A DNA stretch of 64,000 nucleotides from Pomacea canaliculata (GCF_003073045.1 NC_037590.1:13416311-13480310), one strand, 5' to 3'. Shown: positions 11,708-23,156, counted from the stretch's first letter. Notes: generated from the sequence alone by a model not told the origin. Program-made: numbers and translations.

Positions 11708-14700
11708 GTGACTACCACTCACTCATACTCTCCACTGGTTCGAATCTTGACATCTATGGCGCTGTTGACAGAATTTTCACTCTTGCTGGTAGACTGACTT
11801 CGTTTCTTTCACCTTCTTACTTGCTTGCTACCTTTCTCTGGAATCTCTTCAACATCATCTTGTCCATTATGAACAACATCTCGGCCATTATCAGCATCAT
11901 CTTGCCTACTATTAACTGAGTCTTCAGTCAGCACTGGCCCTTCGACTGTCGGTCGCACCTTTTTGTGCTGTCATTCTTCCTCAAATCATTTTCCTCTATC
12001 AACAACATCCGCTGTGAGCAGCTTCTCGGTTACTGATACTTCTTTTCCACAGTTAAAGTCAGTATCTATCATTGTGAATGTATGTGTAGACTATATAGTG
12101 AAATATTTCTCTATCGCTCTGGGCACGTGGGTGTGAGTTATGCCGTAACTTTTATTACCCATGATCCCCTAACCCTGCTGGGGAATGTTACGTACAATGC
12201 TCACACGTCAGTTGTTTAAAGCCAGGGCATGGGGCTCACTAACCGCCACCCCTGCTCTACCCCGAATGAAAGAGCAATATAAGTGCAACAAGAAAAGATT
12301 TATTAAATATTCTAATGATGCAAAATACACCATTTGGCTCATCTAAAGGGGTCTTCTACCCTAAGTACTATCCAAATAAAGAGAAGACTTGCACAAAAGG
12401 CCCTTTTAGTTAGGGTTTCTGTTGCTGTGTATGCATAAACAGTTTTAGTCTAGACCTTACCTGGGGTAATTTCTATGCTCATCATAAAAATAACACAATA
12501 CAGAGAGAGAGAGCTTTGTATTCTTGCTGCATGAAGTAAGACAGTCAAAGCACACTGTATGTCACTTTTCTTCATGTCATTGTGTCTTTCTCTGAGTTCT
12601 TCAGTTGTCACAACACGCAGTGGCATCTATCCACCGCTTGCGCCGGGCACCAGAGGTGATGGACTTTGTCACCACAGGATTCGACCCCAAAGTCACTCAG
12701 GTGCTTCCCGGGGCTTCAGCGCCGGAAACGAGTGGGGAGGAAACTGACCAACAGGGGCACGTTCCTGACACAAGGCCAACAGACAACGGCCAACAGAAAT
12801 ACGATGACCAAGGGAAGTCGGCGCCGGTCAGAGAGCTGTTCTCAGAAACTCTATTGGACGGGGCTCGCCCAAAGCGATCGCCAATCGAGGCGAAAGTCCT
12901 GACTATCTTTATCTCTACGCAGATGACATCCCTCGCGATCTAGTTCCACGCGATTACGGCGACGTAGTGGGAGCTGATGGCGGTTCAGGGCTTTCCGCTC
13001 GCTTCCACCCGTTTCCGAGACACAACCAGCAAAGAGGCCACCCCCAGCTGCCTCCCCATCCCCAGACATCTTGGTGGTTGCAGCAGGACATGATGTCAAA
13101 CTGGCCCAATGAACCTGCTGCAGCACCTGGCCTCCAGGAAACACAGGGGCATCATGAAAGGAGAAGGATACACGGCCAGAGACATGGGTTTGTCAGCCAT
13201 CTTGATCAGATGTCTACGCATGCTCATCCACACTCAGGTAGTGACGTCAGGTCTCATGGTGCATTGGAATCACGATCTATGATGAAACAACAACAACAGC
13301 AACAACAACAACAACAACAACAACAACAACCAATCCAAAAGGAAAATAATCGGCGTCGCACTGATAACAGACATAATAATAAACTTGTGCCTAGAGACCG
13401 TAGCGAGGAGAGACAAGATGGTGAACAGCATCATCACAGTCAGCGACCACTAGAACTAACGTCACAAAGCGTTGTTACAGCAAACAACATGGTTCTTAAG
13501 TCTGGTACTTCCCCGTCACCTTTGGAAACTTCTGTTGTCCGAACGACATGGGCGAGCGAGACGTTTCGAAACGTTGGTCATCTACAACACGGACATTCAA
13601 ACGCTGAGCCTCCAGACTCGGACAACCACCATTCTCCGAAACAGACGACAACATGGGTCCCGGCACGTCATTCGAGCATGACGTCACCTCCGGTGAATGG
13701 ATCACTGAAACAGCATCGAGGATTCTCTTTGCCGTGCTCCACGTGGAGGAGAGCAACTGTCAGAGGTTGTCCAGCGCCGGATGGACCCTCAGAGATGGGT
13801 GGACGGTGTGTGCCGACCCACGTCACGAAGAGACAAACGGAACGAAATGGGCGACGACGACGACGACGACGACAACGTTCACAGGGTCAACAACAACATC
13901 GAGAACTCGGTGCAGCGCGCCATTCAGAACCTGGAGGCCAAGATGGTGGTCGCCCTGGCTCACTGGAATCCCGCTCACATTCTCGGCAAGGTCTGGACGG
14001 GTCTCAGCGACGAAGCTTTTCTTCAGCATCAACAGGTGAGTGACCGCTAGGTTTATTTATTTATGTGCAGTTTGCTTGGACTTCCTAGATTCCCTGTGTA
14101 AATTCATACTCAATGTTAAACAGCTAGACAGAAAATTAGGAAACTGAGGGTAAAGAAACACTGAAATATCTTCGTCGGCGACAGAAGTGGATTTCAATTG
14201 TATTGACAAGCTGTTCATGGTGCTGATCAGCGGACAGTACAAACAGATGAAATAGTTTTGGGGAATAGTGTGTTTTGAAAATTTCTTATCAAAATGTGTA
14301 GTGTGTGAAAGGCCTAAGTTGCAGTATTTGTCTCCATTACTGGGCACAGATCAGCACAAACTACAGTTTCCCAATATCTATGTAAGCACCACGTGTTCAT
14401 TCCCACCTGCTAGCATCGCCGTATTCAGAACGAGGTCAGAGTAGTATCCACAGATACCCGTAATTAATATATGGTTCCATCTGACAACACATGTGTGTCA
14501 TGTACATACAATCCTGATGTCAGTGTTGTTGACCTCGTTTTCGTGTGTGGTAATGTTTGTAGGCGTGTGTCTCTAAAACAGAAAAGGGGTGGAGGTGCTC
14601 ACCCAGATGTAGCGAGTTCGTATCTGGCACTGAACTTTACTTAATCGCTAGAAAAAAAATACTGTGCACCTCATTAGACCATAAAACAGAAAAAAATGGT

Positions 14701-17700
14701 CGTATTGGTGTCGCCGCTTCTCGTCATTTCTCGGTCTGTACGAGCTTCTTACTGTCCCATTCCGTGTCCAGTTACCCATGCAGTCATGCCACAGTCCATT
14801 AGTTGTAATTAGTTTTTGTTGTGATGGTGACTTCACATTGTTACTGTTTGTGATCCCCACCGTCTACTTGCTAGCTGCACTCGACTGTTTCAGTGTTTCC
14901 ACATCCGGCGAGAGGTGGTCCTCGCCAGAGAGGCGATGCGTCCTGTCAGTGCGGGTGTGTGTCACCTGGAACTCTGGAATTTTCTCAAGCGCCTAACCGG
15001 CACCGTGCTGTACAAACTTCTCAGAGGTCAGAGGTCGTCTGGTCTATGTTACTGAACTTACTGTATAAGATGTTGATCAAAATGTAAGGATGCTATTGTT
15101 AATGAAATACGATACAAGACACATGTCACGTCTCCTTTCAGATTTAAATGTTGTCGTCAACTTATTCAGTTCCACTATCAATTAACAGTACAGTTCACAA
15201 ACAGTTTGTAATTCATAACAAGAGCATGCTAATACAAAGTAAAACTTTTAAGGGATGAAATGTGCAGGTCAGCGACCAGTAACGGAAGACACTCCTTGTC
15301 AGATGGACTTTGTGTCGGACATGTTTAGCAAGTATGGCTCCAGGGACCAACCCGGGGGCTGCACGATGACCCAGTCCATCTCCTTGAAAGGTGTCTTCTT
15401 TGTGACTCGGTGACACAGAGGATGAAGCTTGCATGCTATCACACTGTTATTAGTGATTTGAATTTTAATGTCATTTCTACACTTGGACAGTCATACTAGG
15501 CAAACCCGACTCAAAACTCTGATGCGTTAATTGAAAATAAAAGAATTTCAAAGTTTTTTTTAAAGTCAGTATTAGAACTTCATCAAATATGCAGCTTTAT
15601 TTAAATGTCATAGATCAGTAAAAGCTTTTTGCCCTATTTTTTTAATTGTTATTTATTTTTATTAATTTATTTTGCACAAAGCACTTCATAGACTACAAAG
15701 GGAAAAAACTCTTGACAATTGTAACGCAAACATGGGTTGTCTCTCTTCTACTGTGCAATTAACTTTGAAGACACGTTCTTTTCAAGTTTTAATAAAGAAA
15801 CTTTGTTTTGTTTCTGGGAATGAGAAAGTGGTTCATTTGTACCACATGGTCCTCAGAAATACATAACACTTAACTCTGATTGGAGTCATTGTTTATTTTT
15901 GGATTTTTAATACCATGTTCTGAAGTAATTTCTTATTCTTCTTATATAAATACCAAATAATTCTCACTTGAGTACTACAAGTATTAGAGAGGCTCCATTA
16001 AGTTAGTTTCAGAAAAAAATTAAGTAAAAGAAAGGATAGTTTCAAATATTCAAGCGTAATAAAAATGTATAATGATTTAATAATTTAGTTGTTATATGAT
16101 GTTTTAATATAAAGCTCTATTCTAATTCTCCAATCTTCCTGCATTTATTTGGTGTCGCAGGAATAGAGAACATTTTGACTGACGCTCGTAGCTCACCCAG
16201 CGACAACAACATGACAACAACACAAAGTGTCCCCCTCGCCTCTGGCTTGTTGACAGTCAGCCAGGTATTCCTAGTTATTGTCAGAATCGTACTTGCTGTC
16301 CCACTTAGTTAAATAACTGTGTGTATGTGTGTTCGTACTATTTCTCATTCATTCAATTGGTTTTTCGCGTCCTCGCTCGCTCGCTCTTGTTTATTCGCTG
16401 GTTTATTCGTTCGTTTCCAGAATTTCTCGGCTCTGGAGATCGTGGGATTTGTTTTCCCCAACCACACAGGTGTCTTCAGTGTGCAGCAGTTCTACCAGAT
16501 GTGTCCAGTCCTCTTACAGCAGGTGACCATGGTCCGACACCCCGTTGGTCCGACAGCCCATGTTAGACGAAATGAAGCAACAGTCTCTCTTCCCGATCTG
16601 AAGAAGGTGACCGTTATTGAAGCCACGGGAATTCAGTGTAAGTTACATCACATTATCATCCTTCTGTCTTTTGGTATTTTGATAAAATGAACATATTACT
16701 GGGGCAGACATAGGGACAGCCATAGTTTTGAATAGAAACATACTAAAGACAGATGTCGGTGATTAAGCCTGAATTGCCCCCGTTAACAGACTCATGTGTA
16801 ATGTCTTACATTTCGGTGATGTTCATATCCCGAAGCCTACGGCCTGGGCACGGTGTCGGTGGCCGTCATCACCCTCTGCTCCTTCGTTGGCGCCGTGCTG
16901 GTGCGCGTGTGTCGTGGCCTCGGACACCACTACGCCATGGCCGCCATGTTGGCGCTGGCTTTCGGGAACCTGTGTGGGGACGCAGTTCTGCACCTCCTAC
17001 CAAAGGTAAGCTGTTTACCCTCCTACCACACACACACCTAACTGGCATCCTAGCAACAACGACAGTGGATAGGGGCGATTAAAATGGATTCCGACATGAA
17101 TGGACAGACAGCTGAGATGATGGATAGATAAGCTACATAGATGGACAGATAGTTTAGTGAAGGGATGCTTTACTTTAGGTGGCTGAATGGAAAGTCCTAT
17201 TGACCTACATGGATGGATCTAGCTGGGTACATAGACCAATAGATAGATTGTTACATCGGTGATTGCATGACGGAGGATTCACCCATTTTGTGTTCTGTAT
17301 GTAGTGATACCATCGTGTTGAAAACAATCGCTGCTACGCATCAACACATGTATTTATATTATTTACCATCGATTTTATTCTCCGCACACCTTCCTCACTT
17401 ACATGCACGTGTGTGTTCTCAGGCTCTAGAGTCTCACGACAGCGGCAGAAGCGCCTACACGCTCCCCGGCAATATCCATGTAGACGTGTCGGTGGTGAAG
17501 GGGTTTTGTCTACTCTTCAGTGTCTACATCTTCTGGCTGCTGGAGCTGTTCACGTCCAGATACTACAGACACCAACCTCACACCAAGAAAGATGCTCGCC
17601 CAGTGGGTAGCTATCTTGTGGAAGTAGCGATACAAAAAGGTAGAGGGGGAAGGGTTAGTGTTCTTGTTGCCACAGCTCAAGAAACCTTGGCACGAGTAGC

Positions 17701-19705
17701 CTCCCTTGGCACAGGGAGGGGCAGGTGGTGCGAATGTACAACAGTAATGAGTGCCTTTGTGTGTTTGTGTGCCTTTGTGCATGAATGTATATGAAATCTA
17801 TAGACAGATTAAACCTGGCTGGCTGTCTGCCTACATACACGCGTGCAATCATTAAATTACCAAGTACATTTATATTCCAGAAATGATTCTTTTCTTTCAA
17901 ATGTCTCAAAATATGGCAGGACACAACTGTGAAGACTAGACACCAAGATATAGACCCTAGACACCGGATCCCAATGAGTGACATGCGTGAAGAAATGGAA
18001 ATGACTATGGTAAGTAGACAACTGCAACACATGGTAATCCACGATTTCAATACTAGACCGTCATACGCAAAACTGTGCGAAATCACAGTATTTCCAAGTG
18101 TGTCTCCTGTCACAGTGACAATAGATTTTGTTTTAACGGTCACTACAGCAGCCACTGAGATCCTTACACAACTACCTCGCTAACATCGCGTTCGTTGTTG
18201 ATGCTTGCCGGCTTCAGGAATTTTTTGGATCCCGACACAAATGTGGGCGAACCTCTGACTGGTCGGATGGAGACAGTTTTGCTTCCCTTGCCAACGTCAA
18301 TGTTGACTGTGTTCATTAGAGAAATAACTGAGTGGGTGGCAAGCTACGAGCCAGCGGTGAAGCCTCGAAACAATATCGAACATCCTGATTAATTGTGTTC
18401 TAGCGTTTCTTGCATAAGTCTTTTGTTTTATTCGCAAAGACACGCTGAAGACAGTTACCTGCTTTTTTTCCAGCAAACAAATCAAATGACAGCACCACAG
18501 ACCAGTTCGTACGAAATCATTTCTGCGAGGCCTGTGTATCCAAGTAAACCCATCGTCATGGAGGTGGAAGAGAACGTTGGTAAGAAACTACAAGGACAGT
18601 GAAATAGTCTGTCTGTACGAATTTAGATAGGTGTCTATAGGATTTTGTTTTTAAATTGTATCCTTAATGTTTGATACTGGTGACACAAGAAAGTGCTTTT
18701 GGTATGTGACACTGCAGTGACCTCGGTGCACTTGGTGTGGATGATAGTGGTTGGTGACGTCATACACAACCTGGCGGACGGGCTGGCGATTGGTGCGGCC
18801 TTCTCTCACTCCTTGCCGCTCGGCCTGTGCACGTCCTTGGCCGTCGTCTGCCACGAGCTGCCGCATGAATTGGGTGAGTACTGCTCAGCGTTCGTTTAGG
18901 TTTCCTTTTTGTTTTCTTTTTTATTTCTTTTTTTTTTTTTTTGCAAAAATCGTTAGATATAGGCGATATAAATGTAATGGAGGGAAAGAGAAGGAAAGAG
19001 AGAGAGAAGGAAGATTTAACAAATGGGTAGTGTCCTCTTGAATAGTTTTTCCTGATTTCTGGGTTTGAGAAGATGAACTAGTACAACAAGCGTCTGTATG
19101 TTGCAGGTGACTTTGCAATCCTCCTGTCCACCGGAATGCCCATGAAGCGGGCCCTGCTGCTGAATGTCCTGACAGGTCTGGCAGCATTTGTCGGCCTTTA
19201 CACAGGTGTGGCGCTGGGCTCCGATCACCTGCAGAGGCAGTGGGTCCTGATGTCCGTGGCGGGCATGTTTCTCTATGTCTCGCTCGCAGACTTGGTCAGT
19301 AAAGCTTTTTTCTTTCAAATCTTACTGTAACATCAGTCCTGTAGTTGTAAACTTTACACCCTGTCAGAATTGTGCTTTTCTCGTTAGATCAACCATCTGA
19401 TTGTAAAACTCACACTTAATCAGCAAAGATTTTTTTTGTTATAATTATGAATTCCAGACATTGTCAGCGAAATGGTTTTTACTGTTATCTCAATCCTAGT
19501 GGAAACTAAGACGTGAGGCTAACGCCATTAAAATCTGTCTGCGCAGGTTCCGGAACTGGTGCACTACTTCCGTCTCTTCCAGAATGTCAGGATGTTCTTG
19601 GTGCAGAATGTGGGCCTGCTCTCAGGTTTCGCTCTGATGTTTGGTCTCGTTCTCTTGGAAGATAAAATGCGCTTCCTGCCAGAGAAGATCACTGCTCACA
19701 CATGA
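11455..19705 (+). CDS. ZIP-family zinc transporter, ZIP4/ZIP12-like (whole gene span)
   Basis: Zn2+ importer of the SLC39 family, expected to move zinc from outside, or from a vesicle lumen, into the cytosol. The reconstruction has a signal peptide, a large ectodomain, eight membrane helices and the paired metal motifs HNLADG (helix 4) and [10 protein letters not shown] (helix 5). HELPHE rather than EEFPHE excludes the ZIP8/ZIP14 branch. ALLLN, AFVGLY and AGMFLYVSL in helices 6-7 match ZIP4/ZIP12, as does the two-part ectodomain. Coding exons are 11455-11707, 12605-14035, 14894-15026, 16161-16264, 16421-16637, 16836-17005, 17423-17602, 17920-18009, 18474-18579, 18718-18873, 19107-19294 and 19547-19705. 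From 14894 on every junction is in phase (501 codons with the stop). The first two coding exons need four frame changes, so they contain sequence errors, unseen introns or true damage. Invertebrate genes may predate the vertebrate ZIP4/ZIP12 split, so I do not choose between them. Confidence 0.9.
12605..14035 (+). CDS. ZIP gene, coding exon 2: ectodomain with Gln/His-rich insert (frame-disrupted)
   Basis: Acceptor TTCTCTGAGTTCTTCAG ends at 12604; donor CAG|GTGAGT is at 14036. Entry is in phase 0 ([20 protein letters not shown]) and runs open until 12943. A second frame takes over near 12895 ([15 protein letters not shown]) and carries a His/Gln-rich region with 14 consecutive Gln from (CAA)n at 13286-13332. 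A third frame from about 13606 encodes [20 protein letters not shown], which fits the ZIP4 ectodomain helix around RLSAAAVLYLSN. A fourth stretch from the (GAC)n at 13852 encodes [17 protein letters not shown] and FLQHQQ at the donor. All three shifts are in the same direction, as one-base losses would give. An alternative is an intron 12701-13676 (CAG|GTGCTT to TTCGAG), which is in phase and would remove the insert, giving a spacing closer to the human proteins. Confidence 0.55.
13286..13332. repeat. (CAA)n repeat, poly-Gln if translated
   Basis: Fourteen to fifteen CAA triplets with one CAG sit inside ZIP coding exon 2. In the frame that is open here they encode polyglutamine. Pure CAA rather than mixed CAA/CAG is typical of a young microsatellite, so its length may vary between individuals. 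Confidence 0.85.
13852..13873. repeat. (GAC)n repeat at a frame change
   Basis: About seven GAC triplets read as Asp in the downstream coding frame, Thr in the upstream frame and Arg in the third. The apparent frame change in ZIP exon 2 falls at or just before this repeat. Confidence 0.8.
14894..15026 (+). CDS. ZIP gene, coding exon 3 (ectodomain)
   Basis: Acceptor TGCACTCGACTGTTTCAG ends at 14893. The phase-0 frame reads [20 protein letters not shown] and on to GTVLYKLLR, a Cys-containing amphipathic helical segment that fits the membrane-proximal half of the ZIP4/ZIP12 ectodomain. The exon is 133 nt and ends in phase 1. The donor (GAG|GTCAGA) is weak, but it is the one that keeps the next exon in frame. 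Confidence 0.75.
16161..16264 (+). CDS. ZIP gene, coding exon 4 (ectodomain)
   Basis: Acceptor GGTGTCGCAG; donor CAG|GTATTC. It enters in phase 1 and ends in phase 0 (104 nt). It encodes [20 protein letters not shown], a helix then a polar linker with an N-linked glycosylation sequon (NMT), then LLTVSQ. In ZIP12 the same place is a helix followed by a variable loop. Confidence 0.75.
16421..16637 (+). CDS. ZIP gene, coding exon 5 (PAL-motif region)
   Basis: Acceptor TTCGTTCGTTTCCAG; excellent donor CAGT|GTAAGT. It is 217 nt, phase 0 in and phase 1 out. It encodes [20 protein letters not shown] then [11 protein letters not shown]. This aligns with the ZIP4 segment ending SPALLQQ and ZIP12 SPGIIQQ, the ectodomain dimer-contact (PAL) motif. 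Here the motif reads P-V-L. A sequon NHT is present. The end of the exon leads into the first membrane helix. Confidence 0.85.
16836..17005 (+). CDS. ZIP gene, coding exon 6 (TM1 and TM2)
   Basis: Enters in phase 1 after CCCGAAG and ends in phase 0 at AAG|GTAAGC (170 nt). It encodes TM1 ([19 protein letters not shown]) and TM2 with [18 protein letters not shown], the ZIP signature in which Asp and His of GDAxLHLxP line the pathway. Human ZIP12 has TLSGDALLHLIP at the same point. Confidence 0.93.
17423..17602 (+). CDS. ZIP gene, coding exon 7 (TM3)
   Basis: Acceptor TGTGTGTTCTCAG ends at 17422. Donor CCA|GTGGGT at 17603 is required for phase (180 nt, phase 0 in and out); a GTAGCT four bases downstream would bring in a stop in the next exon. 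It encodes an extracellular loop and TM3 ([17 protein letters not shown]), then a basic, His-containing start of the cytoplasmic loop ([11 protein letters not shown]). Confidence 0.88.
17920..18009 (+). CDS. ZIP gene, coding exon 8 (cytoplasmic loop)
   Basis: Exactly 30 codons, phase 0 in and out, between ATATGGCAG and ATG|GTAAGT. It encodes [20 protein letters not shown], a charged segment with two histidines in the TM3-TM4 loop. That loop is long and His-rich in ZIP proteins and is involved in zinc sensing; here it is shorter on histidines than in ZIP4. Confidence 0.82.
18474..18579 (+). CDS. ZIP gene, coding exon 9 (cytoplasmic loop)
   Basis: Strong acceptor CTGCTTTTTTTCCAG; donor GTTG|GTAAGA. 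106 nt, phase 0 in and phase 1 out. It encodes a Ser/Pro-rich, then acidic stretch ([20 protein letters not shown]) that completes the TM3-TM4 loop. Confidence 0.85.
18718..18873 (+). CDS. ZIP gene, coding exon 10 (TM4 and TM5, metal site)
   Basis: Acceptor GACACTGCAG; donor TTGG|GTGAGT. 156 nt, phase 1 to phase 1. It contains the catalytic heart: [20 protein letters not shown] (TM4; His-Asn and Asp bind metal) and [14 protein letters not shown] (TM5; His-Glu and His-Glu). All expected metal ligands of the LIV-1-type ZIP binuclear centre are present, which argues for a functional transporter. Confidence 0.96.
19107..19294 (+). CDS. ZIP gene, coding exon 11 (TM5 end, TM6, TM7)
   Basis: Acceptor CTGTATGTTGCAG; donor TTG|GTCAGT. 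188 nt, phase 1 in and phase 0 out. It encodes [20 protein letters not shown] and [18 protein letters not shown], then [12 protein letters not shown]. These are the most ZIP4/ZIP12-like segments in the gene. Confidence 0.96.
19547..19705 (+). CDS. ZIP gene, coding exon 12 (TM8 and C-terminus)
   Basis: Acceptor AATCTGTCTGCGCAG. Fifty-three codons with the TGA at 19703-19705. It encodes VPELVHYF and TM8 ([20 protein letters not shown]), then LEDKMRF. Human ZIP12 has the equivalent LLLLAIYEQNI. The short tail after TM8 is longer than in human ZIP4 by roughly ten residues. Confidence 0.95.
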   Translation, partial: VPELVHYFRLFQNVRMFLVQNVGLLSGFALMFGLVLLEDKMRFLPEKITAHT

Positions 19706-21317
19706 GCATCAGCAGTTGACCACAAGGTGACAGCTCAGCCATGCTTACCGAATACTTCTTGGACAATTCTTCGACATGTCAACCATATGACGAACAGAAC
19801 CTGTTGGCCTGGTGCATTTTCCAATCCTGGATTTCAGAAAGTTGTGTTACTCTGTGAGCTGAAAGGTCACCAAGTGTCTTTCTGATGATGTGTCTGTTGT
19901 TGTTGTGTCTTGAAGCACTTTCTTGCCTCAGACACGATCAAACAAACTGAAAACCAAACGTCGCCTTGTACCTGCTTATAACTGACCTTAAACATGCCCT
20001 GCAAGATAAGAGAGAGAGATGGAGAGAACTGATTAAAAACCTGTGATAGTTATAAATTAGAAAACCACTTTTTTTGCCCATTACATCATTCATTAAAAAA
20101 AAAAATCTTATTTTCTTAAAAGACTGTTGATCTTTATGTCCACGGGGTTCTCTCTCTCTCTCAATCCTATTTGTGAATGCCTATGCATTTGCTTTTTATG
20201 TTACGTGAATGAACCTCTTAAGTGTCTATTCATTTAATTACTTACATATATATCAAACTGTGTAAAGGCTTGAAATGAAAGCATTGTTCGATAAACCATC
20301 AAAAGCAGATTAACGACTTGTGGCACTAAAGAGATTTGAAAGTTGCAAACAGAAAAAGAAAAAAAAACCCACAGCTCACCCACAAGCTATTTGTTCTGGT
20401 TTCATTTGCCGCGAATGGCGGCTTTCAGGTTTAGATTGAGTTGAAATGTTGCCTACCTGGCGAGCTGTTGAGCTGGCAATGACTCACAGACTCACACGAT
20501 CTTATCAAACACACAAGTGTAGGGATCGACTCCCATGTCGTTACACGGAGTTTGAAAGCTTTCTATTCGTTGTTTTGTAATTATTCTTTCTCACTCTCTC
20601 ACTCACTCACAAAAAGCGAACTATCGTATCAACATATCGTGCAGTCTTTCAGAATTGCTTAAAACCTGTGTGCCTGTCTGTCTGCTTGCCTGTTTAATAA
20701 ATATGCGATAAAACATTAAACAGAGCAGAGAGAAAAAAACTGCAGACTGTGCATACATTTGTCGTTGTTACTCTAGAGTATTCTATGTATATATACTTTA
20801 TACTGTGTCTATACTGCAGTCTGAGTTTCTATACACGATACTTGTCTGTACGGCAGCCTGGGTTAGATTGTATCTGACCTATGTAGGGTACATATGGCGA
20901 TTGTCAAGACAACCAAAACTGACCAAAAGTACCTCCTAACCACTTTCCAAGCACCTCGACAGAAATACCTCCAAATACTTTCAGAACACATCGAACATCA
21001 TCAGAAATATCTTCCAAACATCTCGACAACGTTGGCTAGACTTACCTCTACACACTGTCCAATAGTCAAACATAATCAAATCACGTGGTCACTGTACTTA
21101 CAACGGCTACGCTGGTGGACACCTGAGATCACCTTCCTTTGATGAGTCACCTTCACCGTTACTGCCAGTCACGGTCCTTATCTCCTTACCTACTTGACGA
21201 GAAAGGTTGGGAAACGTACCTGACATAACGGCTTGTCATTTCTTCCTCCAGTCCCAGCCCTCATGTGCCCAGGGTCTGTAACACATCTACAGTGTGTACA
21301 TCGTAATTAATAATAAA
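19706..21317 (+). other. ZIP gene 3' UTR, candidate poly(A) signals
   Basis: Non-coding DNA after the stop. AATAAA hexamers on the + strand occur at 20696-20701 and 21312-21317; either could end the transcript. No other gene is seen in this stretch. Confidence 0.5.
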
Positions 21318-23122
21318 GTTTAGAAAGGTCGGGTCAGCTCGGACATGTTTGCTTTGATACAATCAGTTTTTGTTTGGTTAATGAAGTATCATTGGCAGAA
21401 AAAAAGAATGAATGGTAGATTGATTGATTGACTGACTGATTCATGCCAAGGTTCGTTGAACATTATTCTACAAAACCTCCATGGTGACATTAATCAGATA
21501 ACCCAGCTTCTCCCATTAAAAACACGATGTGCATCTGATGTTGTAGGCGTTCATCTGAAGAACGGAAGAGAGGTGTTAATCTACATTTTGGGAAATTGCT
21601 TTTCTTTATTACCCAGTCTTTATAAATTTACATAAATTTGCGCCCTACTGGGCCTTTAACAATAGACCAGCAGCCAGTCACATCGGCAGCCACGGTAACA
21701 GATGTTTACTACGTAGACTGCAGTAGACACCAAGAACAGATGTCAGATGAACACAACACACACAGCAATGAGGCAGAATAATAACAGCAAGCACAACAAG
21801 AGGCCATCAGTTGACAGCACTCATATCAACAGTTGGCAGCAGCATAACACGCGTGCCGTCGACAGACGCGCAAACACAAAGTTTAGCATAAAGTCCACCA
21901 ACAACAGGATAAGTGCAGAGGACCTGGACTTAGAAATAATTAATGAAACGAAATTGAGTTTTGGTCTAAGTAAAATATTCTTCCGCTCTCTGGCCTTTGT
22001 TTTCTTTCATTAACGAGGGGCTGTCGCACCGTTACTTGCGATAAGGCACGTGAGTGTGACGTCACTGGAACTGCGGGTTTTCCTAATGAGCTGGCATCTG
22101 ATTATTCCCAGCTCTTCTCACAGGTGCTTTGATCTCCGGTTCATTACCATAGTCCGAAGCCAAAGAGCACAGCATTTACAATGTGTAGTGCCAGCTGTAC
22201 ACGAGTTCTACACAGGACACTCCACAGCCAACCTTGTGACATGTCGTTTGTCATGTCCTGCCATTACTGATACCAGCAGGGTAACAGGTGACACAAACAT
22301 TGTTCCTTCTGTTGTTTTCATATTACAGGTGACATCACAGCTAAAGACTTACCTGTCTGACTGCCGGTTAGAATAGAATCTGTCGATCTTGCAGACGAGA
22401 GATTGAGAGCGAATACATTTCAGTAGCAGGGAATACAATCTCTCTTTAGTTTTTACACAAGCAAGATAAATGAGGGCGAGGGCATTACAAGTCACTTTCC
22501 ACCTCGTCCATGAGTCACCGTTACAACAAATTACTGTTTTTCTTATTCAGGTAGTACCCGGGCTTTTGTGGTCAAGAGATTTATTTTGTCGTGCGTAGGT
22601 GGAAGGGTTAAAGTACAATTCTTGAACGACTAATTTTCTCTCTCTCTCTCACACCGTGTTGTCTCGGGTTTTCCTGTTGTTTTTAGTTCCCTGTACTTCA
22701 GAAGTAGGTTCATGGGTTCACTTCCAGGTCAAGGTGTTTGCGCCAGGTACGTCTCACGGTTTGTCACAGTACTTTGTGACTCCGCCGGTGATAAGCTGCG
22801 ACTCGCTACCCGCTTTCAATAGATAATTAGCATCAGGGTGTTACTCAGACCCCTCGGGCTCTCGACCACTCCTCGTGTTCTGACAACATTTTTTTAATGT
22901 CTGCTGATCAAAAGACACGCGAGCGAACGGACTTGATCACGAGGATTGAGGTTTGAGGACTGAGTGACTGAGTGGCTGTCCTGCGACAACACCAGAATAT
23001 CCTCCACACTGAAAAAAAAATCACACACACAAAAACAAAACTTACATCCTTCACAAACACACACATGCCCAAACGCGGTAAGACACAGACACACTTTATC
23101 CTTCTGCAACTTCTGTGGCGAG

Positions 23123-23156
<34 letters not shown>

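Noticed and set aside
12967..14043. A single 358-codon frame taken as one intact protein
   Set aside because: Its last 450 bases overlap segments whose other frames match ZIP ectodomain helices and join the next exon in phase. The long frame ends in Arg- and Gln-rich repeat shadow, so only part of it may be coding.
14585..14632. Possible tRNA-like fragment with GAGTTCGTATC
   Set aside because: The B box is too degenerate and no upstream A box is found.
17090..17260. Possible GATA-type satellite in a ZIP intron
   Set aside because: GATGGA/GATAGA words are frequent but irregular, with no constant unit.
17267..17794. 175-codon continuous frame as a complete exon
   Set aside because: Only 17423-17602 fits the ZIP protein; the rest reads through the acceptor region and into the intron.
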